This document shows, piece by piece, positions 24,407-34,015 of a stretch of 64,000 bases of DNA. Location of the stretch: positions 1 to 64,000 of the forward strand of contig NZ_JABFMW010000017.1 of the NCBI RefSeq assembly GCF_013359725.1. Direction: 5' to 3'. Under the pieces are notes generated by a model that was not told where the DNA came from, did not search any database, and worked only from the letters and a program-made list of their open reading frames with translations. The stretch comes from Pseudarthrobacter sp. C4D7. GTDB lineage: Bacteria > Actinomycetota > Actinomycetes > Actinomycetales > Micrococcaceae. Made by a program: the position numbers and the translations under genes. How positions within the stretch are numbered: the first letter of the stretch is position 1; each line of letters opens with the position of its first letter.

Positions 24407-25000
24407 GTGAGCAAGAAACCGGGACTGACAGTCCTCGCAGGTCCGACGGCTGTTGGCAAAGGCACCGTGTCCACCTACATCCGGGACAACTACCCGGAAG
24501 TCTGGCTTTCGGTCTCAGCCACCACCCGGGCGCCCCGGCCGGGCGAAGAAGACGGTGTCCACTACTTCTTCAAAACCAAGGACGAGTTCGAGCAGCTTAT
24601 TGCCGAGGGGGAGCTGCTGGAGTGGGCCGTCGTCCACGGCCAGAACACCTACGGCACCCTCAAGAGCACCGTCAACGCCGCCATCGCCGAAGGCCGCTCG
24701 GTGCTGCTGGAAATCGATCTCCAGGGTGCGCGGCAGGTCAAGGCAGCCGTTCCGGACGCCCAGTTCGTCTTCCTCGCCCCGCCCACCTGGGACGAGATGG
24801 TCCGCCGGCTGGTGGGCCGCGGCACCGAAACCCCCGACGAACAGCAGCGCCGGCTGGAAACCGCTAAACTGGAACTTGCTGCTGAACCGGAGTTCGACCA
24901 CACCGTCATAAACGACGACGTCCGCCGGGCAGCGGACGAGCTTGTTTCACTCATGGGGCTGACTCCGCATCCACACCTGCCGGAACCGTCAGCCCGCTAG
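24407..25000 (+). CDS. gmk: Guanylate kinase
   Basis: This enzyme converts GMP to GDP with ATP. The P-loop [10 protein letters not shown] is at residues 11-20 and has Thr-Ala where Ser-Gly is usual. The GMP-binding segment [17 protein letters not shown] follows, with the lid [12 protein letters not shown]. It has 197 residues. A GTG preceded by AAAGGAA is the start. It lies 44 bases after mihF and 15 before rpoZ, so these genes are probably co-transcribed. Confidence 0.96.
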   Translation: MSKKPGLTVLAGPTAVGKGTVSTYIRDNYPEVWLSVSATTRAPRPGEEDGVHYFFKTKDEFEQLIAEGELLEWAVVHGQNTYGTLKSTVNAAIAEGRSVLLEIDLQGARQVKAAVPDAQFVFLAPPTWDEMVRRLVGRGTETPDEQQRRLETAKLELAAEPEFDHTVINDDVRRAADELVSLMGLTPHPHLPEPSAR

Positions 25001-25015
25001 GAATTTGGAGAATTC

Positions 25016-25276
25016 GTGTCCACGAACCTTGAAGGCATCATCAACCCGCCGATCGACTCGCTGCTTGAGGCGGCCGATTCCAAGTACGGCCTGGTGATCT
25101 TCGGTGCCAAGCGCGCTCGTCAGATCAACGCCTACTACGCCCAGCTGCACGAGGGCCTGTTCGAATACGTCGGCCCCCTGGTCGACACTAAACTGAACGA
25201 AAAGTCGCTCTCGATCGCTCTGCGCGAGATCAACGAAGGCAAGCTGGTTTCCACGCCGATCGAAGCAGCAGAGTAA
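25016..25276 (+). CDS. rpoZ: RNA polymerase omega subunit
   Basis: Omega assists folding and assembly of the beta-prime subunit. The protein is 86 residues, GTG-started, with the conserved [30 protein letters not shown] segment split here as [18 protein letters not shown] and GAKRARQIN. The C-terminus [11 protein letters not shown] is typical of actinobacteria. GGAG lies about five bases before the start. Position after gmk is widely conserved. Confidence 0.96.
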   Translation: MSTNLEGIINPPIDSLLEAADSKYGLVIFGAKRARQINAYYAQLHEGLFEYVGPLVDTKLNEKSLSIALREINEGKLVSTPIEAAE

Positions 25277-25314
25277 TCCTGCCGCTTCACTGACTTGCTG
25301 TTGACGGAGATCAC

Positions 25315-26547
25315 GTGCGCATAGTCCTCGGAGTCGGGGGAGGGATTGCCGCCTACAAGGTGGCATCGCTCCTCCGGCTTTTTTCTGAAGCCGGCCATGA
25401 CGTCACGGTGATCCCCACGGAGGCGTCCACCCGCTTCATCGGCACCGCAACCTGGGAGGCCCTGTCCGGGAATCCGGTCAGCAACAGCGTCTTCGACGAC
25501 GTGCACCTGGTCAACCACGTCCGTCTAGGCCATGAGGCCGACCTGGTTGTCGTGGCACCGGCCACCGCGGACCTCCTGGCCAAAGCCGCGACCGGCCAGG
25601 CCGGGGACCTGCTGACCAACACGCTGCTGATGGCACATGGCCCCGTGCTGTTCGCCCCTGCGATGCACACCGAAATGTGGCAGCACGCCGCAACCCGGGC
25701 CAACGTCGAAACGCTCCGCAGCCGCGGAGCCGCCGTCCTGGAGCCTGCTTCCGGCCGCCTGACCGGCGCGGACTCGGGCCCGGGACGCCTTCCCGAACCG
25801 CAGGCGATCTTCGACGCCGCCATGGCACTGGTCCAGGGCCAGTCCGACTACCAGCTGCCCCTCGCCGGCCGCACGGTGACCATCAGCGCCGGGGGTACCC
25901 GCGAACCGCTGGACCCCGTGCGTTTTCTCGGCAACCGGTCCTCGGGCAAGCAGGGCGTGGCGCTGGCCGTCGCCGCCCGGAACGCCGGTGCCACCGTCCG
26001 GCTGCTGGCGGCCCACATGGACGTCCAGCCGCCCGCCGGCGTCGACATAGTCCGCGTCGAGACTGCCCTCCAACTGCGGGAAGCTGCCCTGGCGGCCGCT
26101 GCCGGCTCCGACGTCGTCATTATGGCTGCGGCCGTGGCCGACTTCCGCCCGGCCGACGTCTCGGACACCAAGATCAAGAAGCGGGACGACGCCGCGGATC
26201 CCGTCATCACGCTGGTCCGGAATCCTGACATCCTGCAGGAGCTCGTGGAACAGCGGAATTCCGCAGCTGCCGGGCAACTCATCGTGGGATTCGCAGCAGA
26301 AACAGGGGACAGCGAGGGCGATGTCCTGGGCTACGCGGAGGCGAAACTCCGGCGGAAGGGCTGCGACCTGCTGGTGGTGAACCACGTGGGGACGGACAAA
26401 GTGTTCGGGCAGGACGCCAACTCCGTGGTCATCCTTTCGCGTTCCGGCTCCGAACCACAGGAAGCGTCCGGGACCAAGGCCGAGGTTTCGGAAGCCATCA
26501 TCAAGCGCATCAGCTTCGAATTGAACCACGTTTCACCCCTCACCTGA
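25315..26547 (+). CDS. coaBC: Bifunctional phosphopantothenoylcysteine decarboxylase / phosphopantothenate-cysteine ligase
   Basis: This enzyme makes 4'-phosphopantetheine in coenzyme A synthesis. The N-terminal CoaC flavoprotein domain (about 1-180) shows GVGGGIAAYKVASLLR and the catalytic region FAPAMHTEMW. The CoaB domain (about 190-410) shows ISAGGTREPLDPVRFLGNRSSGKQG and the nucleotide-binding VGFAAETGD. It has 410 residues and a GTG start. It lies between rpoZ and metK, as in many actinobacteria. Confidence 0.96.
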   Translation: MRIVLGVGGGIAAYKVASLLRLFSEAGHDVTVIPTEASTRFIGTATWEALSGNPVSNSVFDDVHLVNHVRLGHEADLVVVAPATADLLAKAATGQAGDLLTNTLLMAHGPVLFAPAMHTEMWQHAATRANVETLRSRGAAVLEPASGRLTGADSGPGRLPEPQAIFDAAMALVQGQSDYQLPLAGRTVTISAGGTREPLDPVRFLGNRSSGKQGVALAVAARNAGATVRLLAAHMDVQPPAGVDIVRVETALQLREAALAAAAGSDVVIMAAAVADFRPADVSDTKIKKRDDAADPVITLVRNPDILQELVEQRNSAAAGQLIVGFAAETGDSEGDVLGYAEAKLRRKGCDLLVVNHVGTDKVFGQDANSVVILSRSGSEPQEASGTKAEVSEAIIKRISFELNHVSPLT

Positions 26548-26635
26548 GGTGATTTCGGCCACCTCGTCTTAGCACGGGGACATGTACTGACGCCTCCCTG
26601 ACGGGAGTGCCAACACCAACCAGTAAGGTAGTTGA

Positions 26636-27871
26636 GTGACTTTACCGCTGCACCTTCCCCAGACCCACGGGGCCACGCCCTCCGCGCTCCGGCTCTTCAC
26701 GTCCGAGTCGGTCACCGAAGGCCACCCGGACAAGATCTGCGACCAGATCAGCGACGCCATCCTTGACGCGCTCCTGGCGGCCGATCCAGAGTCCCGTGTG
26801 GCCGTGGAAACCATGGCCACCACCGGGCTGGTGCACGTGGCAGGCGAGGTCACCACCGACGCCTACGTCGAAATCCCGCAGATCGTCCGCGAGACCATCC
26901 TTGGCATCGGCTACGACTCCTCGGCCAACGGTTTTGACGGCGCCCGCTGCGGCGTGTCCGTATCCATCGGCCAGCAGTCCAACGACATTGCCGGCGGCGT
27001 CTTCAACTCCCTGGAGGCCCGCGAGGGCCGCCAGGAGGATGACTACGACCTCCAGGGCGCAGGCGACCAGGGCCTGATGTTCGGCTACGCCAGTGACGAA
27101 ACCCCGTCGTACATGCCCACGCCGATCTGGCTGGCCCACCGGCTCTCCGAGCGCCTTACCGACGTCCGTAAGAAGGGCCAGCTGGCCTACCTCCGCCCGG
27201 ACGGCAAGACCCAGGTGACTGTTGGTTACGACAAGGACGTCCCTGTTTCTGTTGAAACCGTGGTGATTTCCAGCCAGCACGCCGAGGGCGCGAGCCTGGA
27301 ACAGCTGCGCGCCGACCTCGCCGCCGTGGTGATTGAGCCGGTCCTGGCCGCAGCCAACCTGGACATTTCCCGCGCAGCGAATATTCTCAATCCTGCCGGT
27401 GAGTTCGTTATCGGCGGCCCTGTGGGAGACGCCGGCCTGACCGGCCGCAAGATTATCGTGGACACCTACGGCGGCATGGCCCGCCACGGCGGTGGCGCCT
27501 TCTCCGGCAAGGATCCGTCCAAGGTGGACCGCTCCGCCGCATACGCCATGCGCTGGGTTGCCAAGAACGTGGTGGCCGCGGGGCTCGCCAAGAGGGCAGA
27601 GATCCAGATCGCCTACGCCATCGGCCAGGCCCGCCCGGTGGGAACTTACGTGGAGACGTTCGGCACCGAGACCGTCGATCCGGCCCGCATCAGCGAAGCC
27701 ATTGCGGAAATCTTCGACCTCCGGCCGCGCGCCATCATCGACGCCCTGGACCTGAAGCGTCCCATCTATGCCAAGACTGCTGCCCACGGGCACTTCGGCC
27801 GCGATGATCCCGACTTCACGTGGGAACGCCTTGACCGGGTGGACGACTTGAAGGCATTCTTCAACGCCTAG
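26636..27871 (+). CDS. metK: S-adenosylmethionine synthetase
   Basis: This enzyme forms S-adenosylmethionine from methionine and ATP. Signatures are [20 protein letters not shown] near the N-terminus, [12 protein letters not shown], and the P-loop-like [16 protein letters not shown]. It has 411 residues and a GTG start. The 88 bases upstream contain a small CTCCC/GGGAG hairpin but no SAM riboswitch that I can recognise. Confidence 0.97.
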   Translation: MTLPLHLPQTHGATPSALRLFTSESVTEGHPDKICDQISDAILDALLAADPESRVAVETMATTGLVHVAGEVTTDAYVEIPQIVRETILGIGYDSSANGFDGARCGVSVSIGQQSNDIAGGVFNSLEAREGRQEDDYDLQGAGDQGLMFGYASDETPSYMPTPIWLAHRLSERLTDVRKKGQLAYLRPDGKTQVTVGYDKDVPVSVETVVISSQHAEGASLEQLRADLAAVVIEPVLAAANLDISRAANILNPAGEFVIGGPVGDAGLTGRKIIVDTYGGMARHGGGAFSGKDPSKVDRSAAYAMRWVAKNVVAAGLAKRAEIQIAYAIGQARPVGTYVETFGTETVDPARISEAIAEIFDLRPRAIIDALDLKRPIYAKTAAHGHFGRDDPDFTWERLDRVDDLKAFFNA

Positions 27872-27993
27872 CCGCGCTCCGGCCGGAAGCCCGATGCGGC
27901 AGTGGCAGGACCGGGCATCCCCAATTGCCAATGTCAGTGCCCGGTGATTGCCTGTTCCTGTCCCCATCCGGTAGCTGAGCGGAGGTAGCTGCA

Positions 27994-30117
27994 ATGGTTG
28001 CTGACAGTTCCGTGCAGCCATCGCTGCTGCAGGGCTTTCCGGCGCGGACCATGCCCAGTGGCATCGCCGTCGCAGCGCACCTCCCCGTGGCCAGGGTCCT
28101 CGTGGAGTCCTCGCTGCCGCACCTGGACCGGCCTTTCGACTACGCGGTCCCGGAAGCGCTTGACCAGGCTGCCCAACCGGGCGTCAGGGTGAAGGTCAAG
28201 TTCAACGGCCAGGATCTCAACGGATTTGTCCTCGAACGGCTGGCCCAGTCCGACGCCGGGCATACGTTGGTGCCACTGGCAAAAGTCGTCTCACCTGTTC
28301 CGGTCCTCACGCCGGCCGTGAAGGACCTTGCCGCCGCTGTGGCGGCCCGCTACGCGGGTACCGTCAGTGACGTCCTCCGCCTTGCCGTGCCGCCCCGCGT
28401 GGCCAGGTTGGAGAAGGAGTACCCCGGGGCCCTGGGGCCTGCGGAACCGGACGTTGCAGCCGGGGAGGGGGCAGCCGGCGAAGGGGCAGCCGGGGCCGCC
28501 GGGGCCGCCCCGGTGTCCGGGACGTCGGCCTGGGGCGCCTACCGCACCGGTGCCGCTTTCCTGCGGCACCTTGCCGCCGGTGGGTCCCCGCGTGCCGTCA
28601 TCAATCCGTTGCAGGGGTACGGGGCCGCCGGTTGGCCGGTCCTCCTTGCCCAGGCCGCCGCCGCGGCGTATACCTCGGGCCGTGGCGCGCTGCTGGTGGT
28701 GCCTGACTACCGTGACCTTGACCGGTTGGAGGAGGCGCTGGAGGACCTGGTGCCGGGGGAGGCCGTGGCCAGGCTTACCGCGGATGACGGTCCCACCCCA
28801 CGGTACCGGAACTTCCTGCGCCTGCTGGCGGGCAGTGCCAGGATCGCCATCGGTACCCGTTCGGCAGCATTTGCCCCGGTGCAGGACCTCGGGCTTGTTG
28901 CCTGCTGGGACGACGGCGACGACCTCCACATCGAACAGCGCGCACCGTACGCCCATGCCCGCGAGGTCCTGCTCCTGAGAGCCGAACAAGAGGGGACGTC
29001 ATGCCTCCTCGCCGGGCACGCCCGCAGCACCGAGGTCCAGCGGCTGGTGGAGGCCGGCTGGGCAGTCCCCGTCGAAGCCGAGCGGGCAACCGTCCGCGGC
29101 ACTGTCCCGCGCGTGGTCAGTACTGCCGACAGCTTCGAACAGGGCCGGGACCCGCTGGCCACTATCGCCCGCCTCCCGCACGCCGCGTGGCAGGCTGCCA
29201 AGGAGGGGCTGGAACGCGGTCCCGTCCTGGTCCAGGTTGCAAGGGCAGGCTACGCGCCGTCCCTGGTGTGCGAAACCTGCCGTGAACCCGCCCGATGCGG
29301 CCACTGCCAGGGTCCCTTGGCGCTGGCCGGCACCTCCGCACTGCCCCAATGCCGCTGGTGCTCTACGCCGGCTCCTGAGTGGAAATGCTCCCACTGCGGT
29401 GGCCGGCGGCTTCGCAAAGGTGCCACGGGGGTGCTGCGCACCGCCGAAGAGCTTGGCCGTGCCTTCCCCGGAACAACCGTCACCACGTCCTCCGGAGACC
29501 AGGTGAAAGCCCAGGTAGGTCCGGGCAAAGCACTGGTGGTGGCCACGGTGGGGGCGGAGCCTGTTGCACAGGGCGGATATGCCGCCGCGCTGCTGCTGGA
29601 CGGGGATTCCCTGCTGCGCCGCGAGACGCTCCGCGCGGGTGAGGACACAGTGCGCCGCTGGTTCAACGCAGCCGCGCTGGTTCGCCCCGCCCCGGACAAG
29701 GGGCTGGTGGTGGTCACCGCCGCGGACACCGCCGCTACCGGGGCACTGCTGCGGTGGGATCCGTCCGGCTACGCCAGGCGCGAACTGTCCCTGCGGATCG
29801 AACTCCAGCTTCCGCCGGCGGTGCGCATTGCTTCCGTGACGGGGCCGCGCGCCGCCGTCGAACACTACACGGGTGCGGTGGAAGCTGACCTGGCCGGTGC
29901 GGGGATCACCGTGCGGACTGCAGGCCCCGCACCGCTCCTGCTCACCGCACCGCCCTCCGGCAGGCAGTCAGCCGAGGATGTGCGCACCCTGCTGTTTTTC
30001 CCCTACGGCCAGGCGTCCGCGGTCGTGCGCGTCCTCCGCGTCACCCGCGCCGCCGTGGCGGCCAAGCGGGCCACAGACCCGGTGCAGCTTCGGCTGGACG
30101 GCGTCGACGTACTTTAG
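27994..30117 (+). CDS. priA: Primosomal protein N' (PriA), helicase motifs degenerate
   Basis: The PriA family restarts stalled forks. The protein has 707 residues. The 3'-end-binding domain is N-terminal and a paired zinc-binding region is intact (Cys 426, 429, 435, 438, 453, 456, 465, 468). The ATPase motifs are lost: where a GxTGSGKT P-loop should lie there is GYGAAGWPVLL (residues 208-218), and the DEEH box is replaced by CWDDGDDLH (304-312). An Ala/Gly-rich insert is at 150-178. This loss is known for actinobacterial PriA, so the protein probably acts as a structural loader. Its stop overlaps the convergent glycosyltransferase gene by four bases. Confidence 0.93.
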   Translation: MVADSSVQPSLLQGFPARTMPSGIAVAAHLPVARVLVESSLPHLDRPFDYAVPEALDQAAQPGVRVKVKFNGQDLNGFVLERLAQSDAGHTLVPLAKVVSPVPVLTPAVKDLAAAVAARYAGTVSDVLRLAVPPRVARLEKEYPGALGPAEPDVAAGEGAAGEGAAGAAGAAPVSGTSAWGAYRTGAAFLRHLAAGGSPRAVINPLQGYGAAGWPVLLAQAAAAAYTSGRGALLVVPDYRDLDRLEEALEDLVPGEAVARLTADDGPTPRYRNFLRLLAGSARIAIGTRSAAFAPVQDLGLVACWDDGDDLHIEQRAPYAHAREVLLLRAEQEGTSCLLAGHARSTEVQRLVEAGWAVPVEAERATVRGTVPRVVSTADSFEQGRDPLATIARLPHAAWQAAKEGLERGPVLVQVARAGYAPSLVCETCREPARCGHCQGPLALAGTSALPQCRWCSTPAPEWKCSHCGGRRLRKGATGVLRTAEELGRAFPGTTVTTSSGDQVKAQVGPGKALVVATVGAEPVAQGGYAAALLLDGDSLLRRETLRAGEDTVRRWFNAAALVRPAPDKGLVVVTAADTAATGALLRWDPSGYARRELSLRIELQLPPAVRIASVTGPRAAVEHYTGAVEADLAGAGITVRTAGPAPLLLTAPPSGRQSAEDVRTLLFFPYGQASAVVRVLRVTRAAVAAKRATDPVQLRLDGVDVL

Positions 30118-31193
30118 GGCCGCCGCCCTTTCGCCACCACCTCGTGCGCGGCGTCCACTAGTTGGCGCGCCGATTCATCCCAGCTGAACTCCGCCGCCCT
30201 GGCCATGGAACGCCGGGACATGTCCTTCCAGTGGGCATTGTCCTGAAGCTGGCGCACGGCGTCCGCAAACTGCGTGGGAGACTCCGGATCCACATACAGC
30301 GCGGCGTCCGCCCCCACTTCACGGAAGATCGGAATGTCGCTGGCGACCACCGGTGTGCCCACCGCCATGGCCTCCACCAACGGAAGCCCGTAACCTTCGG
30401 CACGGGACAGGCTGACCAGCGCCGTGGCCCGGTGGAGGAGCCCGTCATACTCCGCGTCCGTGACGCCGTTGTGGAACATCACCGATGCCCCCGCCGGCAC
30501 AACTGCCTCGATCTCCGCCCGCCGCTCCGGGGTGATCCGGCTGAGCAGATGGAGCGTGTAGCCCGGAAGCCGGGCCATGCCGGCCACCATGGTTTCCACG
30601 TTCTTGTAAGGCATGAAGGAACCCATGTAGATGATCGTCTTGTCCGTGCCGGCTGCCGGGTCGCGGGGTTCCTGCGCCGGCTGCGGGGCGTTGGCGATGA
30701 TGCGGACGGGCCTGCGCGTCAGCCGGTACTTGGCCATGAGCGCCTCGGTGGTCCGGCTGATGGTGGCCACGGTATCGGCCCGGTCCAGGAGCAGCCGCTG
30801 GGGCCAAAATGCCTTGTGGTAGAGGCGCCACAACAGTCTGACCGGTGCAGGCAGGAATCCCGGGGGAGCGGGGTGTTCGTAATAGATCAGATCATGCAGG
30901 GTCAGGATCAGGCCGTACTTCCGGCCCCAGGTGCCCATGGTCTGCATGGGGCAGACCACGACGTCCGCCCCAAGGGCGTTGACTTTCCGGGCAACGAACA
31001 GCTCCAGGGGCGAAAGCGGGCTGTTGATTATGGTGTAGGGCACGTCCGGCAGGAGGGCAAGCTGCCGGACGTCCGAAACGAGCATGGAGACATCGGCAAT
31101 CTTGGCCGTGGCCGCAATCAGGCTGGCTCCGTAGCGGCTGATGCCGTCGTGGTGGTCGGTGCGGGTGAAACGTGCATCAATGACGATCTTCAC
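30114..31193 (-). CDS. Family 4-type glycosyltransferase
   Basis: This is a GT-B fold glycosyltransferase of the group 1 type, 359 residues. The N-terminal domain starts MKIVIDARFTRTDHHDGISRYG. The C-terminal donor-binding domain has IIYMGSFMPYKNVETMV and the EGYGLPLVEAMAVGTP motif with the E-x7-E nucleotide-sugar residues. No signal or membrane segment is visible, so it acts in the cytoplasm. Donor and acceptor are unknown. Its ATG overlaps the stop of the upstream hydrolase by four bases, and it is the last gene of the four-gene minus-strand unit. Confidence 0.9.
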   Translation of the reverse strand: MKIVIDARFTRTDHHDGISRYGASLIAATAKIADVSMLVSDVRQLALLPDVPYTIINSPLSPLELFVARKVNALGADVVVCPMQTMGTWGRKYGLILTLHDLIYYEHPAPPGFLPAPVRLLWRLYHKAFWPQRLLLDRADTVATISRTTEALMAKYRLTRRPVRIIANAPQPAQEPRDPAAGTDKTIIYMGSFMPYKNVETMVAGMARLPGYTLHLLSRITPERRAEIEAVVPAGASVMFHNGVTDAEYDGLLHRATALVSLSRAEGYGLPLVEAMAVGTPVVASDIPIFREVGADAALYVDPESPTQFADAVRQLQDNAHWKDMSRRSMARAAEFSWDESARQLVDAAHEVVAKGRRP

Positions 31194-32119
31194 GCGGGGT
31201 GGTCCTCCAGGAAGCTGCGGATGTAACGGGCGGCTGGTTCAGGGGTCTCGTAGTGGATGAGGTGCCCGACGCCGGGAATCACCTTAAGCTCCCCGTCGGG
31301 GAGGATTTCCAGGAGGCGGTGCTGGTTGGGGAGGGTGGCTATTTCGTCCTTTTCGCCGGCAACCAGCAGCACGGGTAGTTCCAGTTGTCCTGCCACCTCG
31401 GCCACGTGGTGGCTGACGGATGCGGTGAAAGACTCCAGCAGGCTGTCCCGGTCGGCAAAGGAACTGAAGTACGCGTGGTGCTGGTCGTGGATGAAGGCCC
31501 GAAGCCCGGCGTTGCGGGTTTTGGCCATGGTTTCGCTCATGACCCGCACGATCAGCGGGTTGCGCAGCAGGGCAAGGCCGGGCCCGCTCGGAAGCCGCGC
31601 CGCGAGTTGGTAGTACAGGACGGCCAGCCGTGTCATCACGCCTTTGGGCCCCTCCAGGGCCGGCGCGGCAATCGGATTGATCAGGATGAGCGGATGCACG
31701 GCGTCCGGGTTGCCGGCCACGAAGTGCGAGGCCACGATGGAACCGAACGAATGGCCCAGCAGCACGGTGTCCGGCCCCAGGTTCAAAGCAGCCATGAAGT
31801 CGGTAATGAACTGCCCGTAGCGCTCCACGGAGTGGGGGCCTGGGGCAAAAGCATCCGAACTGCCGAAGCCCGGGAGGTCCGGCATGATGAGGCGCATGTC
31901 CGGTAGCTGGTCCGCTACGCGCAGGAGTCCGTGGTGGTCCCCGCGGAACCCGTGGATCACCAGGATGGTCCGGGTGTCCTGGCTCTCCGCAACGGGCTCA
32001 TAGGTCCAGAAAGCCACCGTGCTGCCGTTCAGCTCCACCGTGGACGCGGACGTGCGGGCGGCGAGTCCGGCGCTCAGGTACGCGGGCGCAGGGGAGGGCC
32101 CCGGGTTCACTGTATTCAT
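31190..32119 (-). CDS. Alpha/beta hydrolase
   Basis: This is a 309-residue serine hydrolase of the alpha/beta fold. The oxyanion HGFRGDHHG is at residues 56-63, the nucleophile elbow GHSFGS has Ser124, the acid is probably in GEKDE near 250, and the catalytic His in GVGHLIHYE near 285. DLPGFGSSD fits the family. No signal peptide is visible. The substrate is unknown. It starts eight bases after the aldo/keto reductase stop and overlaps the glycosyltransferase start, so it is translated within this unit. Confidence 0.88.
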   Translation of the reverse strand: MNTVNPGPSPAPAYLSAGLAARTSASTVELNGSTVAFWTYEPVAESQDTRTILVIHGFRGDHHGLLRVADQLPDMRLIMPDLPGFGSSDAFAPGPHSVERYGQFITDFMAALNLGPDTVLLGHSFGSIVASHFVAGNPDAVHPLILINPIAAPALEGPKGVMTRLAVLYYQLAARLPSGPGLALLRNPLIVRVMSETMAKTRNAGLRAFIHDQHHAYFSSFADRDSLLESFTASVSHHVAEVAGQLELPVLLVAGEKDEIATLPNQHRLLEILPDGELKVIPGVGHLIHYETPEPAARYIRSFLEDHPA

Positions 32120-32127
32120 GCCCGGGC

Positions 32128-33015
32128 CTAGTTGACGTTGTCCGGATGCGACCCGGTCCGTTGCCCGCGGTCCAGCGCTTTAATGGCAACCAGGTCGCGC
32201 TCGGAGAGCTCAAAGCCGAAGATGTCCAGGTTCTCGCGGATCCGGGCTTCGGAGCTGGCCTTCGGGATGGCGATGTGTCCCAGTTGCATGTGCCAGCGGA
32301 GGATCACCTGCGCTGGGGTCCGGCGGTGTTCGGCGGCGCAGGCCTGGATGACGGGGTCGGCCAGCACCTGGCCGCGGCCCAGCGGGCTCCAGGCCTCGGT
32401 CCGGATGCCGAGCTCAGTGTGCTTGGCACGCAGTTCCTCCTGTTGCAGCCAGGGGTGGAGCTCCACCTGGTTGACGGCGGGGACCACTTCCGCGCTCTGC
32501 AGCAGGCGGTCAAGGTGGGCCGGCTGGAAATTGCTGACGCCGATGGCGCGGACCCTGCCTTCGCGGTAGAGCGTCTCCAGGGCGCGATAGGTTTCCGGGT
32601 ACAGGCCGCGGCGCGGGCACGGCCAGTGGACGAGGTACATGTCCACATAGTCCAGGCCCAGGTTGACCATCGAATCATCGAAAGCGCGAAGTGTTGCGTC
32701 ATAGCCGTGGTGGTCGTTCCATACCTTCGTGGTGATGAAGACGTCTTCACGGGTCAGGGACGGAAAAAGCTCGCCCGAGCCGCCGCTGCCGGTCCCGGCA
32801 TCCAGCTGCGAACTGATGCCGCGAGCAACGCCGGTTTCGTTCCCGTACATGGCGGCGGTGTCGAAATGCCGGTAGCCGGCGGCCAGGGCGGTGGCCACCA
32901 GCCCTTCCGCGTCCGCTGCCGGTACCTTGTACAGCCCAAAGCCAAGCTGGTCTATCAGCACGCCGTTGTTCAGGCTGAGCCGGGGTGAGGTTCTCATGGC
33001 AACGACTTTACCCAC
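32128..33015 (-). CDS. Aldo/keto reductase
   Basis: This is an NADPH-dependent oxidoreductase with a TIM barrel, 295 residues. The catalytic tetrad is visible as the Asp and Tyr of HFDTAAMYGNE, Lys in TTKVWNDHHG and His in LVHWPC. The phosphate-binding AIPKASSEARIRENL is near the C-terminus. The GTG at 33015 lies one base after the regulator stop; an ATG at 32997 is an alternative and would give a slightly shorter protein closer to the family start. The substrate is unknown. Confidence 0.9.
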   Translation of the reverse strand: MGKVVAMRTSPRLSLNNGVLIDQLGFGLYKVPAADAEGLVATALAAGYRHFDTAAMYGNETGVARGISSQLDAGTGSGGSGELFPSLTREDVFITTKVWNDHHGYDATLRAFDDSMVNLGLDYVDMYLVHWPCPRRGLYPETYRALETLYREGRVRAIGVSNFQPAHLDRLLQSAEVVPAVNQVELHPWLQQEELRAKHTELGIRTEAWSPLGRGQVLADPVIQACAAEHRRTPAQVILRWHMQLGHIAIPKASSEARIRENLDIFGFELSERDLVAIKALDRGQRTGSHPDNVN

Positions 33016-33016
33016 T

Positions 33017-33982
33017 TCAGCTGGTGAGGCCCTCGTAATCGACTAGTCGCCGTGCAGTGGCTTCGTCGAGGATCAGATCGGTGGCAAGCCGGGCGGCGAG
33101 CGCTCCGCGCAGCCCGTTGATTTTGGAGACCCCCGACACCACACAGATCCTGCGGCGCACCTGCCGGAGCTGGGCGAGGGAAGGGCCCGTGGACCGCTCG
33201 TTCAGGACGATCCCGTCGGAAGACCCGTCGCCGCGGAAGAACACGGTGGCAACATCGCCCACCACGTCGGAGTTGGCCAGGGCGTTGAGGTCCTCCTCGT
33301 CGAGGTACCCGCCGGCGTAGACATGGCTGGGGTAGTCGGCATGCACGGATCCGACGCCGAAAATGGCAATGCTCATCTTGGCCTGGAGTTCCAGGACGCG
33401 CTGAACACTGCGCTCATTCCACATGGCCGTCTTCGTTGCGGCGTGGTCGAAGAAGGCCGGCACCGGGAACTGCTCCACCCGTGCCCCGTAGGCGCTGCCG
33501 AACCTGCGCATGATGTCACTCGCGTAGGTGATTCCCGTGGTGTGCATGTTCCCGGCGCCGTTGAGCTGGACGATCACGCTGTCGTGGGTGATCTTCCGGG
33601 TGAGGTGGCGGCTCACCGCGCTGAGCGTGGACCCCCAGGCCACGCCGATGATGGCATTGGAGTCCACCAGGGGCCCGATGGTCCGGGCCGCCTGCATGGC
33701 CACCCGGTCCAGGGTTTCGGCCTCGTTCAGGGTCCCCAGGATGGGAACCACGTGGACATCCAGGTTGTATCGGCGCCGGATCATGCCCTCCAGTTCGGGG
33801 CCGGTGTCCAAGGGATTGCGGATCTGGATCTGCACCAGGCCGGACTCCCGTGCAGAGGAGAGCAGCCGGGAAACGGTGGACCGGGACGTCCGCAGCTCGC
33901 GTGCGATCGCATCCATGGTGAGGTCCTGCAGGTAATACATTTGTGCAGCCCGAAGGGCCTCCTGGTCACGGGAAAGTGCCAT
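33017..33982 (-). CDS. SorC-family (sugar-binding) transcriptional regulator
   Basis: This is a 321-residue regulator. The N-terminal helix-turn-helix is MDAIARELRTSRSTVSRLL (about 23-41), and the rest is the SorC effector-binding domain with GVAWGSTLSAVSRHL and VYAGGYLDEEDLNALA. Such domains bind phosphorylated sugars or polyols. The ATG at 33982 follows GGAAGTGAG; an upstream frame extension crosses the promoter. It diverges from glpD and heads a unit with the aldo/keto reductase, hydrolase and glycosyltransferase. Control of glycerol genes is inferred from position and the inverted repeat between them. Confidence 0.9.
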   Translation of the reverse strand: MALSRDQEALRAAQMYYLQDLTMDAIARELRTSRSTVSRLLSSARESGLVQIQIRNPLDTGPELEGMIRRRYNLDVHVVPILGTLNEAETLDRVAMQAARTIGPLVDSNAIIGVAWGSTLSAVSRHLTRKITHDSVIVQLNGAGNMHTTGITYASDIMRRFGSAYGARVEQFPVPAFFDHAATKTAMWNERSVQRVLELQAKMSIAIFGVGSVHADYPSHVYAGGYLDEEDLNALANSDVVGDVATVFFRGDGSSDGIVLNERSTGPSLAQLRQVRRRICVVSGVSKINGLRGALAARLATDLILDEATARRLVDYEGLTS

Positions 33983-33995
33983 CTCACTTCCGTTC

Positions 33996-34009
33996 TGCAC
34001 GTTTGTGCA
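33996..34009. promoter_or_regulatory. Candidate SorC-regulator operator
   Basis: TGCAC GTTT GTGCA is a perfect inverted repeat with five-base arms, in the regulator-glpD intergenic region. It lies just upstream of the candidate glpD -35 box and just downstream of a possible regulator -10 (CACTAT on the minus strand). SorC/DeoR-type operators often have this TGnAC-GTnCA form. Confidence 0.55.
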
Positions 34010-34015
34010 TAGTGC

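Noticed and set aside
26548..26635. Possible SAM riboswitch before metK
   Set aside because: The gap of 88 bases is short and has only a small CTCCC/GGGAG hairpin; none of the known SAM riboswitch cores fits.
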